A DNA stretch of 64,000 bases, from assembly GCA_001599595.1 (NCBI GenBank), contig BCHH01000005.1, positions 1,123,552 through 1,187,551 on the forward strand, in the 5' to 3' direction. A program made the translations under genes and the position numbers. Below, piece after piece: positions 21,382 through 32,392 of this stretch (its first letter is position 1; each line of letters begins with the position of its first letter). A model generated the notes under the pieces. That model saw nothing but the letters and a program-made list of their open reading frames with translations, was not told the DNA's origin and made no database searches. This DNA is from Beverwykella pulmonaria (lineage: Eukaryota; Ascomycota; Dothideomycetes; Pleosporales; Melanommataceae).

Positions 21382-22263
21382 AGTGTTCGAGTTTGTGGTA
21401 CCGTGGTACGTTTAGCTCTTGGAGTTGCAGAGCCGTGAGGGAAGTCAGAACAGTAAAGTCTTTCGTCAAGAGAAATTTTCATGAGCTCACGACGATATAG
21501 GCTCAGATAGACTCTGTTTGGCCCTCACTCAGACGCCCACTCTCACTTGGAGACTTCTGCGTCGAGACGCTCGCGAGGATGGAGCGCGCAAACGTGCAGG
21601 CCGAGCCGAGCAGCGCAACAACTGGCGAGGGGACGTTTACCCCAGTCTTCGCAGACAAGATGTTTGACACATGTCATCATCTGCCCCAGCTTGCACGGCA
21701 AAACTGGGTAAACACCCCGCCCTCGTCGCTCAGCAAGCTGTGTGCATCTGCCGGGGCCTTCATATCGCTCGTTTGGAAGTTCTCACCCTACCCGCCGCCC
21801 TCGCTATCCCCATTCGCCCTGTTTCGCCGTGGCTTCTGGTGGCTTCACTCGTACCACGGCTAAGACACACTCATCCGGAACAATTTGAAATCCACCCTCG
21901 CACCCCTCTCCTGCTCAAAAATTATTGCGGTCGGACTAAGGAGTAACCTCTCCACTTCGCATTCCAGCCGCGTTAGCGACAGACATATTGTAGTACATCC
22001 GGAGACCAGCGACCGGGGACGATAAATTGCGCGTGAAGCATTGGCTGGGAGTGGTCATAGGCGATAAATTGGGGGAGCAGGCATGTCAACGTCTATCGCC
22101 GGGTTGAACCTGGTCTCTTAACGAAAGGAACGAGGCTCCGGGTAGCTCATCAAAGCTTGAGTTGCAACGACAATATAAAGAACGAACGGATCCGCCGCTC
22201 GTCTCCGCTGATTTTCCGGGACGCTCCAGAGTCCATCTTCTCTTACTCCACTTCCCTTTCACC
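21382..22263. other. Intergenic region upstream of the secreted-protein gene
   Basis: No supported gene. ORFs on both strands (21234-21500 plus, 21230-21469 minus) overlap each other and lack features. Bases about 22200-22260 are pyrimidine-rich, like a fungal start region, and probably belong to the promoter of the next gene. Confidence 0.35.
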
Positions 22264-22977
22264 ATGTCGCTCTCCCAATTCCTCACCTCGGCGTTTCTGC
22301 TGTCGTCTGCCATGGTCGCGCAGGCGGGCGTCTCGCAGAAAGATTTCACCGGCATTGGCCACATCTTCGTGCTCAAGTCCGATGACTGGAGCACGGCAAA
22401 CCCTTCGCAGAAAGTTGGCTGCCTCGATGACGACGGTCGCTTCATCAATGGCGGGAGTGGGAAGGACTGTGGCGTCTTTGCGCGTTTGGACACCTATCCC
22501 TACACGCTCTCCAGCAAAAGCGGGAACTGCACCTTCGACGACCCAAACACGGTCGCGAACACGGATAGCTACTACGGCAAGAGCGACCATGCGTGGACCT
22601 GCAATGCTTCGTACACGGCTGTGATTTACGATGAATTATATACCATTGTCAGCCCGTCCAAGTCCTACCTCCTTCCCCTTGCCAATACTGACCCTATTCA
22701 GGACGGCTTTGCTTATCCTTTCCTCTGCTTCGGCGACATCGCATGCTACTATGACGCGAAAGCCCTGCCTCAGGCAGAGGACCGCCTCCCGCTGTGGCAG
22801 TTCCGCTGGGGCTCACAGCAGCGCGGCATCACGCCGGGGCATGTCCAGCTGCAGTTGCTATGGGATAAGATTGGGGGCACGCCGAAGAGGGAGGGCGCGA
22901 AGACGATTCCGAGTCCGAGGCTGGAGCTGAGCGAGGGCATGCAGGTCCCACTTACGGGGCAGCATGTTCGTTCGTGA
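22264..22977 (+). CDS. Secreted protein of unknown function
   Basis: The 237-residue intronless ORF starts at ATG 22264 (ttcaccATGTCG). Upstream in-frame codons were rejected because a classical signal peptide follows this Met: MSLSQFLTSAFLLSSAMVAQ, then AG. The mature part has six cysteines (GC, DC, NC, TC, LC and AC pairs of context), consistent with three disulfides, and N-glycosylation sequons NCT and NAS. Aromatic and Gly-rich segments (FTGIGHIFVL, WQFRWG) suggest a beta-rich fold. I do not recognise the family. It may be an extracellular enzyme or effector-like protein; no toxin motif is evident. Confidence 0.75.
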   Translation: MSLSQFLTSAFLLSSAMVAQAGVSQKDFTGIGHIFVLKSDDWSTANPSQKVGCLDDDGRFINGGSGKDCGVFARLDTYPYTLSSKSGNCTFDDPNTVANTDSYYGKSDHAWTCNASYTAVIYDELYTIVSPSKSYLLPLANTDPIQDGFAYPFLCFGDIACYYDAKALPQAEDRLPLWQFRWGSQQRGITPGHVQLQLLWDKIGGTPKREGAKTIPSPRLELSEGMQVPLTGQHVRS

Positions 22978-24378
22978 TGGGCATGGCAGGGGTTGGTCGC
23001 GCTGGAGAGGGGCTGGATGCTGGATGGACTGCATCATGGCATGACTTCTTTCAATCGTTTGATATGTATTTGCCATAATGACACCTATACCCTGCAGGAT
23101 CCGTCATCGATTCACGATAATTGCCATACAGTTCTTCCCTCCCCTCTACCCCCTCCCCCCTCCTTTTTTTTCTCTCTCTGCGTTCTTTTCAGCCCCTGCC
23201 ATATACTACTTGCTCTATACCCTGGCCACGTAAACTCAAATCCACCTCTCCTCATAGCCTGCATAGCTACAAGTAGTGCAACGCAATAGGCATAACATGT
23301 GGTGGAACCACCGCCTAATCAACGACCATGCATCGGAATTACGCCCCAAGCATGCCTCTCCTCCTCGGGCTAACTTTCCTCGTACAACGGTCAATCCATG
23401 CAGGTACACCCTGACATATATCTGCCAACCCCTCCCTCCACCACCACTCAATTTTCCGAACCCCATGATCTTCCTTTCCAGGATTGTTCCGACGATATCG
23501 TCGCCCCACCGAGGAAGCTTTTCCACACCCATGTTCCGACCTCGGGATACGCCGTTTGTTTCATGCGGATCATCGGGCGCTAGTTGCTTTGGGGAAGCTG
23601 GGCGATCGATACGGGAAAAGGGTTCAAGGGTGGCGATTGCGTAAACGGCAGATGAAAGTCCTGGAAAAGGTAGGTTGGAGAGTACGGTAAGCTTGAGCGG
23701 CAAATGGGTTGGAGTAAACAGTCACGGGAAGGAAGGTGTGAAAGGAAAGACGGATGGATGGCTGGACGAGGAAGGAAGAGGGAAAGTGAACGACAAGGCA
23801 TAGAGGACACAGCAGGTTCTTCTTTTACAGTTCTTTCGAAAGTTCTGGTCTCTATACGGGCTTTGAAGTATGGAAGTTATCGGAGTTAGTGACATGGTCG
23901 GGAATTCGGTGTGAAGGCCGCCGGGAGCGTTGATTGGCTGGCTCACAGTGACCTTTACTCAGCCATTTACTCAGCCATCTCCTCTCGCCTTCTTCCTCAA
24001 AATGAAGCTTGTGTGCCAAGAAGGGAAAGCTTCGTAGAGCGCAATGACAAATTGTAGGCTTGATTCGAACTTGGGAGAAGAGCTCAGACTGCTGTTTCGC
24101 AATCCGCATTTCGGCCGCCGTTTCTAACATCTAGCCCCGAGCGAGCGAGCTTATCAATACACCACACCTAATTACCAGAGGCCAACGAGTAGAGCTCTAC
24201 AACGTTGAACACGCTGTATCATAAATAAGAATGAGTTGAAGCCACTGGCGAGCATACTCAGCAAGATCCTTCAGAATTTAGCCGACATTCCACCAGATTA
24301 ATTAGGTTTCAGCCCCGCTCTCATCTATTGATAACACCTCTCTCCCATTAACTCACAACCCACCTCACATCCTTCATC
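22978..24378. other. Intergenic region with a polypyrimidine tract
   Basis: Bases about 23128-23185 form a near-pure C/T tract. ORFs on both strands between 23236 and 24130 overlap and show no domains. No gene supported. Confidence 0.4.
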
Positions 24379-25389
24379 ATGTCCAAATATGCCGATGTCC
24401 TCGTCTCCAACTCTTCCTTCTTCTCTACGAAGGCGTCCTCCAACCTCACAGCCGTGTTCGTAGGCGCAACCAATGGCATCGGACTCGGCGCGCTCCGCGC
24501 CTTTGCGAAGTACACATCCGGCGCCTCGCCAACGATATATATTGTCGGTCGCTCGCAAAAAAACCTCGATTCCCTCATCAGCTCTCTGTCTGCAATCAAC
24601 TCCTCAGCCAAACTTATCCCAGTTATCGCCAAAGACCTCACGCTCATCAAAGACGCGCAAACAGCTGCCAACGAGATTGCCGCCTCAGCAACACAAGTCG
24701 ACTTCCTCATCATGAGCCCAGGCTACATTTCGCTCAAATACGACGAGAACGGAGAGGGCCTCGATCGCGTGCAAACAATTCGGTACTACTCACGCATGCG
24801 ATTCCTGCTCACGCTCGCCCCTCTGCTGCAGAAATCTCCCTCTCCGCGCGTCGTGACTGTCCTCGGCGCCGGCGGCGAATCCACACTCTGGCCTGAAGAC
24901 TGGGCTCTTAAGAACCACTACAATATCCCCAACGCCGGTGGCGCAGCTGTGAGCATGATGTCGCTCTTCCTCGAAGAATTCGTAAAGCAGCCCGGAAACG
25001 AAAAGGTTCGCGCTGTGCATATTGCACCCGGGATAGTAGGTGGGACTGCTTTGACGTTTACCGGATTTCCGGCGTGGGCGAAAGTGTTGTTCGATTGGAT
25101 TTTTCTTCCGTTTATGAAGGCTGTGGGGTATTCGATAGATGAGGCCGGGGAGAGGGTGCTGTTTGCGGCTACGAGTGAGAAGTTTCCCAGCAAAAGTGAG
25201 GAAGGTAAGGTGGAAGATAAGGTGGAAAAGGGAAGTGATGGGAAGCCAGGGAGCGGCGTGTATCTTATTAAGGGAAACTCGAGTGTGGTGCCGGGGAACA
25301 AGGTGTTGACGGGATTTAGGGAGGAAAAGATGGGCGAGAAGGTTTGGAAGCATACGCTTGAGAAATTCGAGGAGGTAGAGAGGTCGTAA
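24379..25389 (+). CDS. Short-chain dehydrogenase/reductase-like protein
   Basis: A 336-residue intronless ORF with an N-terminal Rossmann fold: VFVGATNGIGLGALRAFA matches the TGxxxGIG dinucleotide-binding motif (first Gly replaced within GATNGIG), followed by IYIVGRS and DFLIMSPGY, which resembles the NNAG strand with changes. The expected catalytic YxxxK is not visible: the corresponding region reads HYNIPNAGGAAVSMM. Fungal relatives of this sub-family are often adjacent to secondary-metabolism genes. It is probably cytosolic and NAD(P)-binding; activity is uncertain because the catalytic pair is missing. Confidence 0.8.
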   Translation: MSKYADVLVSNSSFFSTKASSNLTAVFVGATNGIGLGALRAFAKYTSGASPTIYIVGRSQKNLDSLISSLSAINSSAKLIPVIAKDLTLIKDAQTAANEIAASATQVDFLIMSPGYISLKYDENGEGLDRVQTIRYYSRMRFLLTLAPLLQKSPSPRVVTVLGAGGESTLWPEDWALKNHYNIPNAGGAAVSMMSLFLEEFVKQPGNEKVRAVHIAPGIVGGTALTFTGFPAWAKVLFDWIFLPFMKAVGYSIDEAGERVLFAATSEKFPSKSEEGKVEDKVEKGSDGKPGSGVYLIKGNSSVVPGNKVLTGFREEKMGEKVWKHTLEKFEEVERS

Positions 25390-26396
25390 GATTGAGGTTT
25401 TTACTCGAGCGAGAAAGTTATATAGTGCAATGATTGAGCTTCAGCTGCTGGGCACTGATTGTATGGGTCGAGTTCAAGGACATGTAATTGTTTGAATGAA
25501 CCAATGCATATGCTAACTGCTCTCCTGAGTAGACACCGCCGAAATACCCAAACTCTCACCAAAAATTGATTGAAGTACCTTTCAGACCGTGGCGCGTACC
25601 TAGGCCGAGTATAGTAATTTCTTCGTCTTTGCTCTAAAGAGCTAGCGGGGTTGGATAAAACTACATGGACGGTTTTATTGCAGCCAAAATTGCAGATCTA
25701 AATCAGCTTCTTAATTGCGTCGTTTTGGGCTCTAGTTTCGAAAGGCATTTTAAGACATACATCATTATCTTTTGCATTGATCTAACAGATGGACCTGATT
25801 TCAGGGAGATACCACTAGTCAGTAATCTCTCCGGCTGCACTAAGAAAGGATTCAGAGTCCTAAGCGATGCTCTTCATCCACGGAGGATGAACAACTCTGC
25901 TGACATTACCCGCATAGATTTCTCACCCTTGAAAAATATCCTAGGACGATCTTTCTCCTTGAGATTCGAGCTAGCTACCTCAAGCCACGAGTCGTTTGAA
26001 ATCCGCGAAATTGCTATAAGTGCAGATCTCGTACAAAATTGACGCGTCAGGAAGTGATTGGGCTCCTACGTGCGTAAGTCTACAGTTCGGCCGAGGCGCC
26101 ATTTTACGGAGAGAGAGAAGTAGGATCTGGAAGTTTGCTATGATTCACGAGCCTTCACACAGGATTGGCAGTTAGAAAACTCCTCGCTATGCCTTGAATA
26201 GGTTAGCGGCGTACAACGTTCGGCCCCCGGGGTACCTCAAAGCGCGAGATTCGTCCGCCCGACGCCGGTGCGCCTTAAGCACTAAGCTTGGGTATTCTTC
26301 ACGATAGTTACGAAGGGTATAAAGAGTCTTCAGTATTTCTAGGCGATCAAAGATTTATTAATCCGCAACTACACCAATTGTCATAATACCATCATT
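25390..26396 (+). other. Intergenic region with one orphan ORF (25665-26042)
   Basis: ATG 25665 opens a 125-codon ORF with no recognised domain (starts MDGFIAAKIADLNQLL). It could be a relic. The last 100 bases before 26397 are the probable promoter of the NmrA-like gene. Confidence 0.3.
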
Positions 26397-27377
26397 ATGT
26401 CGACAAGCACGTCCCAAACATACCTCATTACTGCAGCTTCCGGCAACATTGGCAAACGCCTAGTGCCACTTCTTCTCTCTCAGCCATCAAAGCCATCAGT
26501 GGTCTTACCAACAAGCAATGCCGAGCGTCTATCCTCTACACTCCCCGCATCTGCCGATCGATCCAGAATCCACGTCGTCGAAGGCAACATCCAAGATCCA
26601 AACTTCGTCGAGCAGACGCTCAAACAACACAACGTCACTGGTGTGTTCTTGTGCTTGACTGGCGATAACGAACTCTTCACCACGCTCAACTTCTTCGACG
26701 CCATCAAACAATCCGGCTGCGTAAAACACCTCGTTTACCTCTCAGGATGCGGAGATATGAGTATCGAAGCTATCCAACAAGGAGCCCTCCAGGCCATTTG
26801 CGCTGCTCACGTCGCTGTTAAATTTATCGTCGAGGCGAAGCTGCGACACGGAATGCTGCCACGGAGTGAAAAAGGAGGGTTTAGCTGGACGATAATCGCG
26901 CCATCGCTCTTCTTCTCCAACGACTTGCGAAGCAAACAGTCCATGTTGGTAGATGGCTTCTTCGACGAGCCACTCGGGAGCAAAGGCGTAAGTCGCGTAG
27001 ATCTAGGAGACATCGCACTTGGTGTTGCCAAAGCGCTTGAAGACGATGGACAGCGCTGGGCAGGGAAGAAAGTCATGATTGGCTCGCTGGAAACATACAC
27101 AAACCAGGATGTTACGAAATTGTGGTCGAAAGCTTTGGGCAAACAGATTAGGCCTGCATTGAGCGATGAAGCGGGCCTCCAGAATTTTGAGAAAGAATTC
27201 GCGGCTAAGGCTGACGCAGCTTGGGGGAGGGACTTGCGGCTTATGTATGAGACTTTTGAGAGCCATGGGTTTGGTATGACCAAGAGAGAATATGAGGAAC
27301 AAGTTACATTGTTGGGAAAGGAGCCTGAGAGCTATGAGAAGTTCGTTGAGGAGACGGCGAGAGAATGGAAAGAGTAG
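26397..27377 (+). CDS. NmrA-like NAD(P)-binding protein
   Basis: A 326-residue intronless ORF. The start reads TYLITAASGNIGKRLVPLLL, the (A/G)xxGxxG dinucleotide-binding loop of atypical SDRs. It is followed by VEGNIQD (after strand 3), VFLCLTGDNE, and VKHLVYLSG, as in NmrA/HSCARG and isoflavone-reductase-like proteins. The central FSWTIIAPSLFFSN matches the substrate-side strand of the family. These proteins act as redox sensors or reductases; no specific substrate can be inferred. Length is usual for the family. It is 1 kb downstream of the SDR on the same strand, with separate promoters. Confidence 0.85.
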   Translation: MSTSTSQTYLITAASGNIGKRLVPLLLSQPSKPSVVLPTSNAERLSSTLPASADRSRIHVVEGNIQDPNFVEQTLKQHNVTGVFLCLTGDNELFTTLNFFDAIKQSGCVKHLVYLSGCGDMSIEAIQQGALQAICAAHVAVKFIVEAKLRHGMLPRSEKGGFSWTIIAPSLFFSNDLRSKQSMLVDGFFDEPLGSKGVSRVDLGDIALGVAKALEDDGQRWAGKKVMIGSLETYTNQDVTKLWSKALGKQIRPALSDEAGLQNFEKEFAAKADAAWGRDLRLMYETFESHGFGMTKREYEEQVTLLGKEPESYEKFVEETAREWKE

Positions 27378-27684
27378 TGCGCTCTCAGAAGGTTGGTGTA
27401 GTCTCTTTTCTCGGTTGAGGATCAAACCTTTATGATTGGTGCTTGAAAATACCTGCTTCTATTAAGGAGAGCTCATAGTTGTATCTACCCTGTTAGATTT
27501 ACACTGCCTCCCTAAAGTAGGTATTCTGTCACACTATCAACTACTCGGCTCCTTGGTCTTTCTCACATCTTTGAGTCCTCCATTTTACTTGGATTTCAAC
27601 TCATCTTTCTTCTATTTGCACAGTATTCTCTACTATAGATATTCGACTCCTCCATTTCCGTACCGCAGCAAGGTCGAGAGCCGA
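27378..27684. other. Spacer before LTR copy 2
   Basis: AT-rich, with no supported gene; probably the 3' untranslated region of the NmrA-like gene followed by unannotated sequence. Confidence 0.3.
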
Positions 27685-27689
27685 GTTGG

Positions 27690-27846
27690 TGTCACGTGTC
27701 GCACGTGTTCTACCATATGTCCTATTCTAGCTCCCCTTCATGGGTATATATAGTCATCGTGCGAGCAGTCAGCTCGTCACAGCTTTCACACTCCTTATAT
27801 ACACATTTACTCATCAGAAGATTGATCGCTTCCACTCGCCGTGACA
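27690..27846 (+). repeat. LTR (copy 2), probably solo
   Basis: It runs from TGTCACGTGTCGCACGTG to CACTCGCCGTGACA (157 bp) with a tatatatag box. It is flanked by an exact 5-bp duplication GTTGG (27685-27689 and 27847-27851), as after an LTR-retrotransposon insertion. However, bases 27849-27858 (TGGTGGCGCC) also resemble an initiator-tRNA primer-binding site, so it could instead be a left LTR with a stub of internal sequence. No retroelement ORF follows; the kinase gene ends 272 bp to the right. Confidence 0.75.
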
Positions 27847-28117
27847 GTTGGTGGCGCCAAGTGGGACGCCAATGCGTCGGCTTGCCTGTTCACTCTCGCT
27901 CTCCAGCCGCCGGACCCAGCCTACATGAAAGATAGGCATTCCTACGCTCCTATTCAAAGGTATCTCGGCATTGAGATCCAATTGTAGTAATCTCCCAAAC
28001 TGCCAAAGAACTCTGCAGCGATTCTACACAAAGTCCGATCATGAGCATCGTAGATGTCCGGTTCAAGCTAGCGATTACAGCCCGCGAATCTAGACTGCCG
28101 AGCGAGCAAGACCCTGA

Positions 28118-31100
28118 CTATATCGCCAATTTAGATTCTTCTTCGGGACAAGAGGAGCACCTAATATGCCTGCAATTTGCACAAACAGGGTTCCATGATC
28201 CATAGGGACCATCGCCACACACATTACAATACCAAACAACATGCTCTTGTACGCTGTAAGACTGTGAATCGTGATCTGAGTGCCCTCGCTGATTATTAAC
28301 TACGCTTGAACTCGATGCTTCAACAGAGATTAGTTTTAGCGTTGATGAAGTTGATGACCATGGCTCTTCAAAACTCGCCATTCCACTAAGAGGTAGGGAT
28401 TCTGTATGAAGGCGCGACGGCGAATCCGTAGTCAATCCCGTTTCTCCGAAATCAAAAGGCAACTGTTGCGCAAGCTCAGACAAGTCTGAATTTCTCCTCT
28501 CGGGGATAGACCTTAGTCGTTCGGTACAATATACTTCATCAAGCAAACATTTCTCGTGGATCTCTTGCAGCTTGGTGACAACGCCGTTGCAACTGGCTCG
28601 TTTTTCTGGTCGCATTCGAAGGAGGTGGTGTTCGATGTAGTCAAGTATGTCGAGTATAAAATCGCTGCACTTTTCGTGATGACGCAGGTCCTGAATTTCA
28701 AGTCGGACAGATTCCTTGGCCGCCGCCTTTCTCATGTCCTTTCCCATATAGGTAAAGTTGAAGAAATTGTCTTCTCTGTAAGAACGCAAAAGCACGGTTA
28801 CTGAGTCGCTGATCCGTTTTTCTACAAACTCTTCGACCCCTTTCCAGCCACGTAGGTACCACTCAATGAATTCAAGTAAAACGCACCCGAAGCACCAAAT
28901 GTCATATGAAGGCGCCACGCTCTCCTTAACATCCCATTCTGGAGCTCGATAGGTTAGAGTCACGCCACGGACACGGCTCAAGGGTATTTCCGATTTTGAC
29001 TCTGAAGCTGAGAAGTCAGCGAAACCAAAATCGGATATCTTGAGACTCCCATTCACACTGTCAGGGGAATTTGTGCCACGCTGCCGGAACCATAGGATAT
29101 TTTCCGGTTTGTAGTCCCCATGCCGTCCACGTATCTTGGTAGCGGCTTCTAATTGCGAGTCTTGATCTTGGGATTGCGAGTCATCAACAGAATTGTGGTG
29201 GATAGCCTGTAGTCCGAGAGCAAGCCCTAAACACTGATGTGACACCCATCTAGCCAGATCACAGCCTCGGCTTGGAAAATTGGGCTCAGGAAATTCCTTT
29301 TTCCAGAAGTCTTGGAGATTTCCATCTGCCCATGGAAACACGAGATGCAAGTGTCCTTTGTGCTGAAATGCCACCAGAAGCCTAATAAGATTAGGGTTAT
29401 TTTCGCTGTTCAAGCGAATGAGAGATTGAACTTCGTGGTTGTCCAAGTCGTTCGCATCTGCATTGAAGTTGAGAGTCTTCACCGCAAAATAAGGCAACTC
29501 TTCGTCATAACTCTGCCAATGTTTGTCAGCTGTCTGACTGACAGAATATAACAAATCGTGGCCCTGGCAACTTACCGAGAAGTCAAGCGCGTTGTAATGC
29601 GCTGGGTGTATCTTTACCTTCTGTACCATCGAGAAGCCACCTTCGGACGCAATGTTGTTCACTTCAGTGAATGGAAGTACCACTCGGTCCTCTACGGGCA
29701 TGCGACCAACATGCTTTTCTCCGTTGCAACTAAGCTGGAAATAAGGCGTCATCATTTCCCATTGATATCTCTCAAAAATATCTTTTTCGTGGGGTTTCCA
29801 ATTCTGCTCGTTCCGAAAAAGCTCAATCGCGTTTCCGGTCTTTTTGCAATAGACCTCGGATTGATCCTCAGCGAAGACGAATGGAAGATTGCTATCGTAA
29901 ATATTCTCTTCCAAGAATTCAAGTATTGCTTCAATCTTTTCCATCAGAACTAGCACAGCGAAAATCTTTCGCCTAGTCGTTTTGTGAGTGGATGATGGTC
30001 CTCTCCAGATCCTCTCGACGAATTGGCGTTGCTTCCTTCTCGAGCCAATATTCGCTTTTTTTAGTTCTTTAGATATATTAGCCCGGGTGATTAATTCGTC
30101 CAACTTGTCCAATGGGATAAAGTAGCTGCCGTCGTTGTTTGCAGATTTCACACTCGCTGCCCTAAGCTTAAAATTAAGTGGAGTCGATGGTATCGACTTC
30201 TTTTGATTTGCTCGCAAATCGGCAAGAACTCGATCATCTCCCTCATCTTCTTTGTGAAGCCCGTCATACGTATCCCAGTCGGCATCTTCTTCATTTGGTG
30301 GAGGTATATCTTCAGCGGTAACGGACACCTCATGCTCTGTTGAGAAAGCTTCTTGATGTATTGGCCTTATCTCGAAAACTTCCTCACTCCTAGCAATTTC
30401 AATGCTCTCACCTGTCAGGTCGAAGTGGGATGAAACGTGGTGTGACCCTTGATCTTCTTCATCAGGAGTACGGTCTGGTGAGGGCAAGGAGAATAATGAT
30501 AAAGCTAGAAGATGGGCCCCAATATGATCAACCAGTCGCGATGCTTTGTCATTTTCGTTTGAGCAATGAAGGATGTCGCTTGGCACAAGCTCACACAGAG
30601 GACAATGGAAGGGCTTCCTAGTGCCTTCGCCCTTATTCCTTGCTAGCAAAGAGTCCACCAAGTACTCGTTGAAGTCTTTATGTTGATCGCTTAAATGCTC
30701 GCTGAGGTGCTTCTCTTCATGAAATTCTTTTATCGCGTGGTCGCTGTTGCAATACCAGGTAGTCATATGCACTTTTTGTGGCCAATTCGTACCATGGAAA
30801 ACCTCCATATGCTCTGCCCATTCGTGTTGGAGCAAGAAAAACTTGGGAGGGTCCCTACACCTTTCGGATAGGCAGACGTAGGGCTGGAGATCTTCTTCAA
30901 TATGTTTCCTAGTAATAATTAAAATTTAGCTAGCGAAATTTTAGAGATGGTGTCAACATACCGCCAGAATGTAGAGCTCTTTTGTAGCACGGAGGTACTC
31001 AAAGGTTTGTAGCAATACGGGCAGGTACACCAAAGCTGTGTTTTGGAAAATGATGGTTGAGGTGGCCACTCTATTTGACTATCATCCTTCGCTGACGAGC

Positions 31101-32030
31101 CTTCTGATTGTCCTGATAATATCGTTCGTGGCCTATGAGGTATCTTTAAACGCCGAGAATCTAGTGTGGACGGAACCGTGCTTGCAAGTGAGTTTTCTCT
31201 GTGTGTGAAGTTGGGTGGCACGTGAAACTCAGAGCTGACATTCAGACGTTGCGACTTCATGGCTACAAGCTCCTTATCAAGCTTCGGATCGTCTGGCTTC
31301 GTTGGAGATGTGTATTTGGTTTCGTGTCTCTGTTGATACAACAGACGCTTTCGTCGGATAGAAATTGAGAGTCCAAGCTGGTCTGCAAGCGTTTGCCTTG
31401 CAGCGGAGTGTTTGTGCCTAACTAGAGTTGCAGATAGAACCGGGAAGTAGATGTCGTCAGTTCTAGAATAATGCGTGTCTAGAAGGGAAGCTGCCTTTGG
31501 AACAACTGATCTAATTGAAAAGGCAATGGTCATCAGTACATCTACAGCTGCGCTAGTTGCCTCCCAAGGAGTTCCTCCATATGCACGCCACCTATCTCGA
31601 ATCTTTTCTTCCCCCGAAATGCCTGTTTGTGTAGTTTGTGGTATAGGTACGTCAATTTGCTCTCCCGGGGTTGCGGCAATGACTGTGCATAGTCAACAGA
31701 AGCAGTTCACACGTGAATATGTTCCATTTACGGCAGCAGAGCTGACTTACCCTGGCTTAGGTTGGAGTAAATCATATGGAGAAGATTTCGAATTGTATCT
31801 TTCAGATCTTCGTGGTCTCTCAGCCGATCGTCGAGGCATAAACCTTTGCGCGCTCTTGCCCCACTGTATCCAGACCATATGTTAAGCGCCTGGAATAATG
31901 TTTGAGCTCTCTGAGAGGTGACTTCATAGTCAGAAGTGATGAGTTTATCGAATAACTGGGTGCAGCGATCCAAGCATTCAACAATACCAATACCCGAGTT
32001 GTCGCCTCGTTGACTTGTGCTCTCTGCCAT
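28118..32030 (-). CDS. AcuF-type zinc-finger protein with a protein kinase domain
   Basis: Three exons on minus (32030-31751, 31682-30962, 30908-28118) with introns of 68 and 53 bp sum exactly to 1263 residues. The N-terminal helical region (first about 95 residues) is followed by a variable linker, then the Cys/His region typical of fungal AcuF-like C2H2 proteins: CTCPYCYKP, HIEEDLQPYVC, HEWAEHMEVFHGTNW, FHCPLCEL (about residues 310-470). A kinase domain follows at about 740-1120: FAVKTL (ATP lysine), HGDYKPENIL (catalytic loop), ISDFGFADF (DFG), YRAPEW. The extreme C-terminus has a CNVCGDG...CANCRHIRCSSC cysteine cluster. Catalytic residues are intact. It is divergent from another kinase-like gene. 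The role is unknown; such fungal proteins are candidates for signalling or non-self responses. Confidence 0.9.
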
Positions 32031-32392
32031 CTCCGCCTGCTGCTGGAAATAGAGCTGCTGGAAATAGAGCTGCTGGAAATACGCGGCGTCTAAGCTCCCT
32101 TGCGCTCGATGAGGGTATCAAATGTGGTTGAGAATTCGTCTTTTCACAATCAGGCTGAAAGAAGACGTCGTAGCCGTTGATCGGAGTAGATGCGTTATCG
32201 ATAAGCACACAGCACGTGCTTGCTGGTGGGAGCTGGGCATCTACCCAAAAGTTCAGCCTTGACGCCGTGAATCACTCAACCCTTCTTTTAGAAACTCATA
32301 ACACTACTTTATCTTAGCAGCTCTTGGTGATCAAACTGAATTTGTTGTATTTTTTTTTTCAGAAGCCTACCCAGGCGCCATCCACACCGACG
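32031..32392. promoter_or_regulatory. Shared promoter with a 15-bp tandem repeat
   Basis: The 362-bp region separates two divergent kinase genes. At 32040-32081 the unit CTGCTGGAAATAGAG occurs almost three times, beginning 10 bp upstream of the minus-strand start codon, so it lies in that gene's leader. A T-run (about 32350-32359) lies just before the plus-strand gene. Confidence 0.5.
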
